61,385 bases of DNA. It comes from Rubrobacteraceae bacterium. Lineage in GTDB: Bacteria > Actinomycetota > Rubrobacteria > Rubrobacterales > Rubrobacteraceae. Shown here one piece after another: positions 54,391 to 61,385 of the stretch. Location of the stretch: NCBI GenBank assembly GCA_030448125.1, contig JAUJNO010000007.1, positions 182,897-244,281 on the forward strand. Reading direction: 5' to 3'. Within the stretch, counting starts at the first letter, position 1; every line of letters starts with the position of its first letter. The translations under genes were made by a program, and so were the position numbers. The notes below the pieces were generated by a model. It searched no databases and was not told the origin of the DNA. It saw only the letters and a list, made by a program, of their open reading frames with translations.

Positions 54391-55967
54391 AGCGTCGGGC
54401 GCTGGTTTCGGTGTCGGACAAGAAGGGGGTCGCGGCGTTCGCCCGCCAGCTGCACAAGATGGGGTTCGAGATCATCTCGACCGGCGGGACCGCGAGGGCG
54501 CTGGAGGAGGCGCGGATACCGGTCGTCCCGGTCTCCGAGGTCACGGGGGCGCCGGAGATGCTCGGCGGGCGGGTCAAGACGCTGCACCCGAGGATCCACG
54601 GCGGCATTTTGGCCGATCTGGAGGATCCGGATCAGGTCGTGGAGCTGGTCGACCACGAGATAGGACCGATAGACCTCGTCTGCGTGAACCTGTACCCGTT
54701 CGAGGAGACCGTCGCGGGCGAGGCCTCCGAGAAAGAAGCAATAGAGCAGATAGACATAGGCGGCCCCGCGATGCTCCGCGCGGCGGCGAAGAACTTCAAG
54801 AGCGTCACCGTCGTCCCGTCGCCGAAATTCTACAAAGAGGTCGCCGCGGAGCTCGAGTTCGGCGAAGTCTCGGAGGAGACGAGGAAGCGGCTGGCGCTCG
54901 AAACTTTTCGCCGTACCGCCGAGTATGACGCCGCCATCGCCGCGTGGCTCGCCGAACGCGTCGAGGAGGGAGTTCCCGGCGAAGAGCCCAAGGAGGCGCT
55001 GCCGGAGGACGAGAGCTTCCCGGAGGTCCTGACGAGGCGCTACGAGCGCAAGCTCTCGCTGCGCTATGGTGAGAACCCGCATCAGGAGGCGGCCTACTAC
55101 GCGGAGGTCAACGGGGCCGAACCGTCGCACCTGCTCTCCGGCGTGGAGCAGTTGCAGGGGCGGGAGCTCTCGTTCAACAACCTCTATGACGTGGACGCCG
55201 CGCGCACCCTGCTCGCGGACCTCTTCGAGTCCGGCGAGCCAGCGGCGGCCATCATTAAGCACGCCAACCCGTGCGGGGCGGCGCTCGGCAATGATCTCGC
55301 CGAGGCTTACCGTAAGGCTTTCGCCTCCGACCCGACCTCGGCTTTCGGGGGGATCGTGGCTTTGAGCGGACCGGTGGATGGGGAGTTGGCACGCGAGATC
55401 TCGCAGGTCTTCACGGAGGTACTCATCGCCCCGGGCTTTAGCGAGGAAGCCCGCGATGTCTTCGCTGCGAAACCGAACGCGATCCTGCTCCAGGCGGGTC
55501 CTCTCGTACGTCCCGAGCTCTCCGCCAAGCACGTTACCGGCGGCCTCCTGATCCAGCACGCCGACCGCATCGAAGACGACTCCGAGTACGAGCCGGCGAC
55601 GGCCAGGCACCCCTCGCCGGACGAGCTCGGCGACCTGCTCCTTGCCTGGAAGGTCGCGAAGAGCGTTAAGAGCAACGCCATCGTGCTCGCTAAAGACGGG
55701 GCGACGGTCGGCGTCGGAGCGGGCCAGATGAGCCGCGTAGAGGCGGCGGAGCTCGCGGTCAAGAAGGCGGGGGAGAAGGCAAGGGGAGCCGCGGCGGCGA
55801 GCGACGCGTTCTTCCCGTTCGCCGACGGGCTCGAGATCCTGGCAGAGGCTGGTGTCGCGGCTGTCATCCAGCCCGGGGGCTCCAAGCGAGATAACGAGGT
55901 CGTGCAGGCGGCGGACAGGCGCGAGGTGGCGATGGTCTTGACCAGGCGGCGCCACTTCTTCCACTGA
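54387..55967 (+). CDS. purH: Bifunctional AICAR transformylase/IMP cyclohydrolase
   Basis: 526 residues. N-terminal IMP cyclohydrolase: ALVSVSDKKGVAAFARQLH, ISTGGTARALEEA, GGRVKTLHPRIHGGIL. C-terminal transformylase: LRYGENPHQEAAYY, IIKHANPCGAALG, SAFGGIVALSGPVD and KSNAIVLAKDGATVGVGAGQMSRVEA. It completes IMP synthesis. Its TGA overlaps the ATG of the PsiE-like gene. Confidence 0.96.
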   Translation: MKRRALVSVSDKKGVAAFARQLHKMGFEIISTGGTARALEEARIPVVPVSEVTGAPEMLGGRVKTLHPRIHGGILADLEDPDQVVELVDHEIGPIDLVCVNLYPFEETVAGEASEKEAIEQIDIGGPAMLRAAAKNFKSVTVVPSPKFYKEVAAELEFGEVSEETRKRLALETFRRTAEYDAAIAAWLAERVEEGVPGEEPKEALPEDESFPEVLTRRYERKLSLRYGENPHQEAAYYAEVNGAEPSHLLSGVEQLQGRELSFNNLYDVDAARTLLADLFESGEPAAAIIKHANPCGAALGNDLAEAYRKAFASDPTSAFGGIVALSGPVDGELAREISQVFTEVLIAPGFSEEARDVFAAKPNAILLQAGPLVRPELSAKHVTGGLLIQHADRIEDDSEYEPATARHPSPDELGDLLLAWKVAKSVKSNAIVLAKDGATVGVGAGQMSRVEAAELAVKKAGEKARGAAAASDAFFPFADGLEILAEAGVAAVIQPGGSKRDNEVVQAADRREVAMVLTRRRHFFH

Positions 55968-56452
55968 TGAGCGAGGGTTCGGGAGGCGCGAATAACAGCG
56001 GGTCGGGGGAAAGGCCGTTTCTGGCGACGATCCTGGACTACGCACAGCTGGTCGTGTACTACGGGGTGACGTTCATCCTGCTTGCGACGATCGGGGTGCT
56101 CTTCGTCTCGGTGGGGGCGAACCTTCTAGTGGTCTTTGAGGTGGACCCTTTAGACACGGCGCTCGCGATCCTCGACCGGGTACTCCTCATCACCATCTTC
56201 GTCGAGCTGTTGATCACCGTCGATATTATCGTGCGGGAGCGCACGATCGTCGCCGAGCCGTTCCTCCTTATCGGTCTGGTTGCCGCCATCCGCCGCATCC
56301 TGCTCATCACCGCCGAGGCCGGGCAAAGCTTAAACGACCCGGAGAGGTTCCTGAACCTCGTCACCGAACTGGGGGTGTTGACGGCGCTCATAATTTCCCT
56401 CGCCGTCGCCCTGTACGTCGCCCGCCGTACCCAACGTCGCCAAGAAGATTAG
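55967..56452 (+). CDS. PsiE-like (phosphate-starvation-inducible) membrane protein
   Basis: 161 residues from ATG 55967, overlapping the purH stop. Four hydrophobic segments, beginning YAQLVVYYGVTFILLATIGVLF. The family-like LLITIFVELLITVDIIVRERTIVAEPFLLIGLVAAIRRIL is the best match. Role unknown; last gene of the purine transcript. Confidence 0.75.
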   Translation: MSEGSGGANNSGSGERPFLATILDYAQLVVYYGVTFILLATIGVLFVSVGANLLVVFEVDPLDTALAILDRVLLITIFVELLITVDIIVRERTIVAEPFLLIGLVAAIRRILLITAEAGQSLNDPERFLNLVTELGVLTALIISLAVALYVARRTQRRQED

Positions 56453-56497
56453 GCGCCTAAAGCCCGCTCGCATCTGGTAGAATCGGGGGCCGAGGTT

Positions 56498-56569
56498 GGG
56501 CCAGTAGCTCAGTGGCAGAGCAGGGGACTTTTAATCCTCGTGTCGTAGGTTCGATCCCTACCTGGCTCA
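56498..56569 (+). tRNA. tRNA-Lys (TTT)
   Basis: 72 nt. Acceptor GGGCCAG/CTGGCTC with one G-T pair, anticodon loop CTTTTAA (TTT), T-arm GTAGG-TTCGATC-CCTAC, discriminator A. CCA not encoded. A TAGAAT box lies about 20 bases upstream. Confidence 0.93.
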
Positions 56570-56592
56570 CGAGCCTCCTCTGGAGGCCGCAC

Positions 56593-56665
56593 GCCCCCAT
56601 CGTCTAGAGGCCCAGGACACCGCCCTTTCAAGGCGGCGGCACGGGTTCGAATCCCGTTGGGGGCA
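56593..56665 (+). tRNA. tRNA-Glu (TTC)
   Basis: 73 nt. Acceptor GCCCCCA/TGGGGGC, anticodon stem CCGCC/GGCGG with loop CTTTCAA (TTC), T-loop TTCGAAT, discriminator A. 23 bases after tRNA-Lys. Confidence 0.93.
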
Positions 56666-56712
56666 CGCTCGGGCAGGCCCGCGCGGAGTCCAAAAGCTCC
56701 ACGGGCGTCCGT

Positions 56713-56784
56713 GGGCGATTAGCTCAGGGGTAGAGCGCCTCCCTTACAAGGAGGAGGTCGCTGGTTCGAACCCAGCATCGCCCA
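56713..56784 (+). tRNA. tRNA-Val (TAC)
   Basis: 72 nt. Acceptor GGGCGAT/ATCGCCC, anticodon stem CCTCC/GGAGG with loop CTTACAA (TAC), T-arm GCTGG-TTCGAAC-CCAGC, discriminator A. Its last 33 bases recur at 60287-60319. Confidence 0.93.
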
Positions 56785-56903
56785 CTTTGAAAAAGTGGCG
56801 TTTTGCAGGGAGAACGTAGAAAGGGCCGGGAGCTGTTTATGACCTTTATACACCAGTAGTACACCAACGCGGCCCTAAGGTTTGCGGAAGGAGTAGGCGG
56901 CGC

Positions 56904-57571
56904 TTGGCCGAGGATAGGCCGAAGAAGATAGCCCTGATCGGGGCAACTGGTTACAACTACAGCTCATCCGAAGCACGGGTCGAGAGCTTTCCTTGGGGCA
57001 AGCTCAAGAAAGACACTAACCTAGCCGACTACGATGTCAGGATACTAAACCTTACTCTCCATCGAAGACCCGAAGGCGCTGGACGCCCAGGCTTTGCAGA
57101 AAGTGCTGAATGTGCGTACTGCGCTAGAGGTGCTAGGTGTAGGTTTGGGGCGTAGCTGATAACGCCATGTACGTTTTGGGTGATCCCAGGTTCGACCTTG
57201 TCGAGGGGTTGGCCCGACCGTACCGGGGCGTTTCAGAAGGGGTTGGAGTTTCCTTTTCTGTACTCGAGCGACCGAGTTCGAGTGGGATAACAGGCCGGGC
57301 GACATCGTCGAGTGTGAGCGGAAGGCAACTTCAGGCCGATTTAAAACGTTCGCGGACAAGTCAGCACCGCAGCATAGCCCGGAGGGTGCTGCAGATTCCG
57401 ACAAGCTGGACGAGCATTTAAGCCCAGAGATAGCCGAGGATGATGAACCTGGCGGCCTTGCTTATCTGCACGAGCAGGTACTGCCACGTCTATGGTTTCA
57501 GTCCGCGGTAGCGGTCAAAACTCCGCCTGAAGAAACCACGCGGGCCAATAAAGCAAGTTTCGGAAGATATT
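56904..57571 (+). pseudogene. Decayed gene of unknown family
   Basis: From TTG 56904 after AAGGAGTAGG: AEDRPKKIALIGATGYNYSSS, then WGKLKKDTNLADYDVRILNL. Near 57055 the frame shifts to SIEDPKALDAQALQKVLNV. Later pieces in varying frames include YVLGDPRFDLVEG, GIEFEWDNRPGDIVECERK and GLAYLHEQVLPRLWFQSAVAV, stopping at a TGA at 57569-57571. Together they look like one soluble protein broken by several indels. I do not recognise the family. Confidence 0.5.
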
Positions 57572-58849
57572 GAACCGCCGAGAACCCATTCATTACCCGA
57601 AAGAGCAAGCTCTCCGGGGAGGAAGAGATGCTGGAGTTCAATTGGTATCTTTGCGGCGCGGAAGCGGCGGTCTTGAACCAGAGCGGATTTCAAGTTCGTC
57701 GCCGAACCAGGAAGAGGGACCGCGAGGCCGACGAGTTGGAGGATCGTGGCGCGAGATGATCGAGGAGCATTAACGGGGGGTAGAGGAGCGGGACGGAGGT
57801 GAGGGAGTTGCTTAAACTTTCTACGAGACCGGTGCGGCGGTCAGAAGAGTCCAGAAGATCCGTGCCGAGACCAGGGCCAGGTTGGAGGGCCACCGACAGA
57901 GGAGCGTAACATCGAAGATGGTTGGGCAACAGTCCAAGTCGCGGAGACGATCCTCGAAGGGTGCTAGAAGTTATGTACTCAAGAACAAACATTTTCGACT
58001 GCATGGGTTGCGACAGCTATCGACCGGATAGAATGCGGGTGGCGACCTTGCGCGAAAAGACGTACACCGGGACCCTGTCGGTAACAGCTCTCGCAAGGAC
58101 CCGCCGCGACGCCGGTCGTGGCCTTTTGATCCGAACTGGGGTAAAGCAGGCCAAGATGCGGGAAAGGCCGCCATCCGGTCGGAGGATCTGCATTACCTAT
58201 CTCCTCGACCGACCAACAGGCTCGACCGCGACGGGCTCATGGGGAACTCTTCTCGACCACGGGACCCCTTCGATATGAGTCTATATCGGGAAGAAGCTCA
58301 CCGACGAGGAAAAGGCATCAGCTAGGAGAACTTTCACAAGAGTAAACGCGGGCTACCTGCGGGGACAAGAAGTCTCCCATTCGTCGTAGCGGCCTCGCAG
58401 CCGCCCATGCCGGGGAGCATGTGGAGTAGTGTCGAGGGGACATAGCTACACCAGGTGTCCGAGCAGCCCTGACGAACTTTGGGTGGACGTCGCCGAGAAT
58501 AGTGAGCGACGCGCAGGTGGCGCAGGTCGAAGGTGATAGGGGGCAGACCGGCATCCTCTAGGAGCGCGTACTACTTTGTGCGTAGTGTCTGGCGTTAGAG
58601 GACCTGGTGCCTGCTCCAGGGAAAGAGGAACGGCACCGAACACACCTTCTCGGCCGGTGGCGCCGGCGGTACACCGTACGAAAGGAGGATTCCGACCGCC
58701 TTGAAAAGCGATCGCGGCCGCCGAAAGGGGGTGGCTGCTCTGCGGTAGGGCCGGCGGTCGGGATGAAAGAACGGCGGAGACCGCGTCGGGGGCCTCTTAC
58801 CGGGGCTACAACCTTTCGCATATGGGGGGAGGTGTAATGCGACGTTCTC
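57572..58849. other. Decayed stretch without intact genes
   Basis: About 1.3 kb with only short, shifting frames. Protein-like fragments near the start (SGEEEMLEFNWYLCGAEAAVL, FQVRRRTRKRDREADELED) probably continue the broken gene before it. Nothing recognisable lies between about 57800 and 58849. Confidence 0.45.
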
Positions 58850-59173
58850 TTAATGCGACTCGCTGGTAAGGTGCAACATCGCCACCCCGACGATGATAAG
58901 CCCGAGCGCTATCAGCTTCGTGGTAGTCAACGACTCCTGGAAGAACCATATCCCGATCATCGCCACGAGCGCCGTGCCCATCCCCGACCACACCGCGTAG
59001 GCGACGCTCACGTCCAGCCGGTTGACCGCGAAGGTCAGGGCGACGATGCTCAGGGCGTAGAAGAAGAGCACCAGCACAGAGGGCACGAGCTTGGAGAAGC
59101 CCTCCGACAGCTTCATGTTCGTCGTGCCCACGACCTCCAGCACTATTGCCACCACCAGCAAGATCCAGCCCAT
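58850..59173 (-). CDS. Small multidrug resistance (SMR) family transporter
   Basis: 107 residues, four membrane segments. It has the essential Glu in the first helix (ILLVVAIVLEVVGTTNMKLSEGF), the AYAVWSGMGTALVAMIGI segment of helix 3 and a IALGLIIVGVAMLHL last helix. SMR proteins work as antiparallel dimers exporting quaternary cations or guanidinium; the subtype is not clear. Lies within the tRNA-Val-bounded interval. Confidence 0.9.
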   Translation of the reverse strand: MGWILLVVAIVLEVVGTTNMKLSEGFSKLVPSVLVLFFYALSIVALTFAVNRLDVSVAYAVWSGMGTALVAMIGIWFFQESLTTTKLIALGLIIVGVAMLHLTSESH

Positions 59174-59474
59174 CGCACACCCCTCCGTTCGGCCGCAAGA
59201 ACGATCACATCGTAGCCGAACATACCGTGGCGGTTCGAAGGCGATCCCGGCGCCCGTGGGAATGGGGAAAGGAGCAGAGAGTGACGCCGGGACCGATTGT
59301 CTTTATAGGTCGCGTAGATAACAGGACGATAACCAGAAGGTAACGAAACAGAAATCTTCAGAAACGTTCAACGAGATCGGGGTTTTCACGGGACTCCGGC
59401 CTTTTGCTGTTGATATCGTCGTGCGTTGCCGTAGAACTAGACGAGTGCCCCCGAGACCGAGAGGGAGAACCGCC
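59174..59474. other. Divergent intergenic region
   Basis: About 300 bases between the SMR and VOC genes, containing an AT-richer part at about 59320-59410. No gene seen. Promoters for both directions are expected but none is clear. Confidence 0.4.
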
Positions 59475-59843
59475 ATGATCGACCATACCGGAATCAACGT
59501 CGAGGATTTCGAGGCGAGTAGAGAGTTCTACGCCGCTGCTCTGGCCCCGCTCGGGTACGAATTGCTACTCGAATTTCACGATGCCGTGGCCGGTTTCGGG
59601 GAGGCCGGAAAGCCGGACTTCTGGATCGTCCGGGGCGAGGCGAACACGCCGCGGATCCACGTCGCTTTCCGCGCCGATACTCGTCGGGAGGTCGAGGCGT
59701 TCTACGAGGCGGCGTTGGGCACCGGCGGCCGGGACAATGGCGCTCCCGGGCTGCGGCCACAGTACCACCCCGACTATTACGGAGCCTTCATTCTGGACCC
59801 GGACGGCCACAACGTCGAAGCGGTCTGCCATATGCCGGCGTGA
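59475..59843 (+). CDS. VOC (glyoxalase/bleomycin-resistance) family protein
   Basis: 122 residues from ATG 59475. Opens MIDHTGINVEDFEASREFYAAALAPLGYELL and ends with YYGAFILDPDGHNVEAVCH. The His of DHTGI and the Glu of NVEAV are at the usual metal positions. Middle: IHVAFRADTRREVEAFYEAAL. Substrate unknown; family members include glyoxalases, dioxygenases and antibiotic-binding proteins. Confidence 0.88.
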   Translation: MIDHTGINVEDFEASREFYAAALAPLGYELLLEFHDAVAGFGEAGKPDFWIVRGEANTPRIHVAFRADTRREVEAFYEAALGTGGRDNGAPGLRPQYHPDYYGAFILDPDGHNVEAVCHMPA

Positions 59844-59909
59844 TCTCCGCTCAACCAAACCGTCGCACTGACGCTCGGGGTCCCGACACTGCGCCAGGGC
59901 CCCGGCTTT

Positions 59910-60239
59910 CTACTCGTCTGTGGTGGGCACGCTCGACCAGGACGTAACGACCGCGGCGACTTTGTCCGTGTTCAGGTAGATCGCGCCTTCCATCCCGTCG
60001 GGCGTCGTAAAGAGCAGGTTGGCTGATGAGCCGTTGACCGGGTCTTTGATCACCTCCCTGACCGTCTGGTCGACGGAGGGCTCTCTCTGCTGCCCGTTCT
60101 CGTTCGTGTTTATCCCTCTGACCTTCGTGTGCATCTCCAGCACCTCGAGGTCGATTGGCTGTTCGCGGTCGTTGGTGTATATCTGTACGCGCACTATGGA
60201 GGCCCCCCTCGCTTTTGTTCGGCTCGCCGGCTCGGTCAT
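59910..60239 (-). CDS. Hypothetical protein
   Basis: Up to 109 residues; a GTG start at the VRVQIYTNDREQPIDLEVL segment would give about 93. Beta-rich, with VRGINTNENGQQREP, PVNGSSANLLFTTPDGMEGAIYL and KVAAVVTSW segments. No membrane part, no motif recognised. Just inside the right tRNA-like repeat. Confidence 0.45.
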   Translation of the reverse strand: MTEPASRTKARGASIVRVQIYTNDREQPIDLEVLEMHTKVRGINTNENGQQREPSVDQTVREVIKDPVNGSSANLLFTTPDGMEGAIYLNTDKVAAVVTSWSSVPTTDE

Positions 60240-60286
60240 CGGTATGATGCCACCAAATCAAGCCCGGCGCATCCTCCTCATGAGGG

Positions 60287-60319
60287 GGAGGTCGCTGGTT
60301 TGAACCCGGCATCGCCCAC
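60287..60319 (+). repeat. Copy of the tRNA-Val 3' end
   Basis: 33 bases matching 56753-56785 with two changes (C to T in the T-loop, A to G in the T-stem). Upstream bases 60270-60286 can form a TCCTC-CTCATGA-GGGGG anticodon arm, but no D-arm or 5' acceptor strand is present, so this is not an intact tRNA. Confidence 0.75.
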
Positions 60320-60405
60320 ACGGGGTGACCCGCGCCCGCTTGGAACGGAGCGGGGCTTTTGGTAAACTCTTCCTTGCCCCTGACGTAGTCTGGGGTGTCC
60401 CACGC

Positions 60406-60479
<74 letters not shown>

Positions 60480-60579
60480 CCTCTCTCACCAATCCGTACC
60501 CCTGTTGGCTTGGCCGGCGCCGAACGTGGGTAAGCTGTGCGTTAGCAAGGAATCCACGGTACGAGCAAGGGGTGTCGGA

Positions 60580-60828
60580 GTGAGGTCGGACGACGAGGGC
60601 GGTAAAAAGGCGGGGGAAGTGATCGGGGAGATGGGCCGCGAGAGGGTAGCCCTGCGCGCCAAGAAGACCGCCGTCGCGCTCCTCGCGGTCTCGTCTTTTC
60701 TGTGTCTGATCTCGGCTCTCCTCAGCCTCGCCGGGTATCTTCCTCAAGCCGTCGGACCCTCGATCGTGCTTATACTCGCCTCGGCGACGGGCTTCGTCGC
60801 CTCCGTTCTCGAATCCCGACGATCCTGA
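60580..60828 (+). CDS. Small membrane protein, unknown
   Basis: About 82 residues from GTG 60580. A charged N-terminus (SDDEGGKKAGEVIGEMGRERVALRAKK) precedes two hydrophobic segments: TAVALLAVSSFLCLISALLSLAG and VGPSIVLILASATGFVASVL. The longer open frame upstream runs through tRNA-Asp and is not real. No family recognised. Confidence 0.5.
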   Translation: MRSDDEGGKKAGEVIGEMGRERVALRAKKTAVALLAVSSFLCLISALLSLAGYLPQAVGPSIVLILASATGFVASVLESRRS

Positions 60829-60882
60829 CGCGAAAGCGTATATACTCAGGGGGCAAGCCAGTGTGAATAGGAGATCTTTCAA

Positions 60883-61218
60883 ATGGCCCAGCCTATAGCA
60901 GTCACTACGAGTACGTTCGAAGAAGAGGTTCTTAACTCCGAGGTACCGGTCCTCGTCGACTTCTGGGCTTCATGGTGCGCCCCGTGCCGGCAGGTGGCGC
61001 CGGTGATGGACGAGATCGCCGCCGAGTACGAAGGCTCTCTAAAGGTCGCCAAAGTTGACGTGGACGCCGAGTCGGATCTCGCGGGTAGTTTCGGTATCTC
61101 CAGCATCCCGACCATCGCCCTCTTCGAGCCCGGCGAGCAGCCCAAAGCCGTCGTGGGTGCCCTCCCCAAGGAGATGCTGGAGTCCGCCTTCGAACTCGAC
61201 CGCTTCGCGAAGAAGTAG
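60883..61218 (+). CDS. trxA: Thioredoxin
   Basis: 111 residues. Active site FWASWCAPCRQVAPVMDEIA, the cis-Pro loop ISSIPTIALFEPGE and the KVAKVDVDAESDLAGSFGI strand are standard. ATG 60883 follows AGGAGATC; a TATACT box is near 60841. It may reduce the CysH enzymes, which use thioredoxin, but is not linked to them. Confidence 0.93.
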   Translation: MAQPIAVTTSTFEEEVLNSEVPVLVDFWASWCAPCRQVAPVMDEIAAEYEGSLKVAKVDVDAESDLAGSFGISSIPTIALFEPGEQPKAVVGALPKEMLESAFELDRFAKK

Positions 61219-61310
61219 CCCGAGGACCCGGGCGCCTCGTCCCTTGATAGCGGGCGTCTCGTAAACTAGAATCACCGTCCGGAGCGCCCCTCCGGGCGTG
61301 TCGTCCATAC

Positions 61311-61383
61311 GGCGAGATAGCTCAGTTGGTAGAGCACATGACTGAAAATCATGGTGTCCCCGGTTCGAATCCGGGTCTCGCCA
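61311..61383 (+). tRNA. tRNA-Phe (GAA)
   Basis: 73 nt. Acceptor GGCGAGA/TCTCGCC, anticodon stem CATGA/TCATG with loop CTGAAAA (GAA), T-loop TTCGAAT, discriminator A. A TAGAAT -10-like box is about 40 bases upstream. Confidence 0.93.
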
Positions 61384-61385
61384 CT

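Larger units (their letters stand above)
56753..60319. mobile_element. Possible remnant of a tRNA-integrated element
   Basis: The 3' end of tRNA-Val (56753-56785) is repeated at 60287-60319 with 31 of 33 bases identical. Between the two lie decayed coding sequence, then an SMR transporter, a VOC protein and a small unknown gene. Such a duplication of a tRNA 3' end is the usual att structure of an integrated element. No integrase is recognisable. The right copy extends into an anticodon-arm-like sequence with CAT, so a decayed paralogous tRNA is an alternative. Confidence 0.45.

Noticed and set aside
54363..56045. 560-codon minus-strand frame opposite purH
   Set aside because: Shadow frame; the plus-strand PurH is complete with all motifs.
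60268..60319. Intact tRNA gene with CAT anticodon
   Set aside because: The anticodon and T arms can be drawn, but no D-arm or 5' acceptor strand precedes them.

Overview
This 61.4 kb window is high-GC chromosomal DNA with frequent GTG and TTG starts, closely packed genes and many 1-4 base start/stop overlaps. Several independent signs of coenzyme F420 use (a CofG-CofH fusion of the FbiC type, a PPOX-class F420-type domain, a luciferase-like oxidoreductase, an FrhB-type flavoprotein) point to Actinomycetota. The overall gene style is most like Rubrobacter and relatives. That assignment is inference from protein character only; no rRNA is present.

Layout. 0-2.1 kb: tail of a GNAT acetyltransferase, a HipA-like kinase/DUF3037 pair, and hisB. 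2.1-3.1 kb: a decayed IS5-type insertion sequence with both ends and a TAA target duplication. 3.1-11.3 kb: assimilatory sulfate reduction, with two tandem APS reductase genes sharing 689 identical bases, a siroheme sulfite reductase, an FrhB/FdhB-type F420 flavoprotein, a conserved small unknown, sat, cysC and a TauE/SafE exporter. 11.5-16.6 kb: housekeeping and decaying genes (MBL-fold diiron-type protein, M42 peptidase, acetolactate decarboxylase, frameshifted queuosine-precursor transporter, DUF6884-like protein, broken VapBC). 16.7-21.8 kb: an F420 neighbourhood (LLM oxidoreductase, PPOX-nitroreductase fusion, fbiC). 21.9-30.6 kb: rhodanese with a Cys-poor NifU-like protein, argH, a two-domain gamma-carbonic-anhydrase-like lipoprotein, a phosphoesterase, a scar of an osmoprotectant ABC operon, small membrane proteins and tRNA-Pro. 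30.6-42.2 kb: an accessory region with a SerK/SbnI-like ParB-fold protein, a methyltransferase, a chimera of a SauS-like aldehyde dehydrogenase and aconitase X, an archaeal-type cysteate synthase, a class III aminotransferase, an MHS transporter, a hydroxyacid-oxoacid transhydrogenase and a truncated aminotransferase. 42.6-56.4 kb: the purine operon purA-D-E-B-C-S-Q-L-(GNAT)-F-M-N-H followed by a PsiE-like gene. 56.5-61.4 kb: tRNA-Lys, -Glu and -Val, a decayed stretch bounded by a second copy of the tRNA-Val 3' end, then tRNA-Asp, trxA and tRNA-Phe.

How the genes may work together. Sat activates sulfate to APS, CysH reduces APS to sulfite, and the siroheme enzyme reduces sulfite to sulfide. 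The adjoining FrhB-type protein is placed to feed it electrons from F420H2, and fbiC in the same window makes the F420 chromophore. This would be a two-subunit, assimilatory counterpart of the methanogen F420-dependent sulfite reductase and is the main candidate for an undescribed system. Sulfite may also be used by the cysteate synthase homologue about 30 kb downstream, whose other substrate, O-phosphoserine, could come from the SerK-like protein.

Caution. At least a dozen frameshifts occur, several in genes that should be essential (purD, purM) and several at homopolymers or GC repeats. Some of the apparent pseudogenes may therefore be consensus-sequence errors rather than biology.
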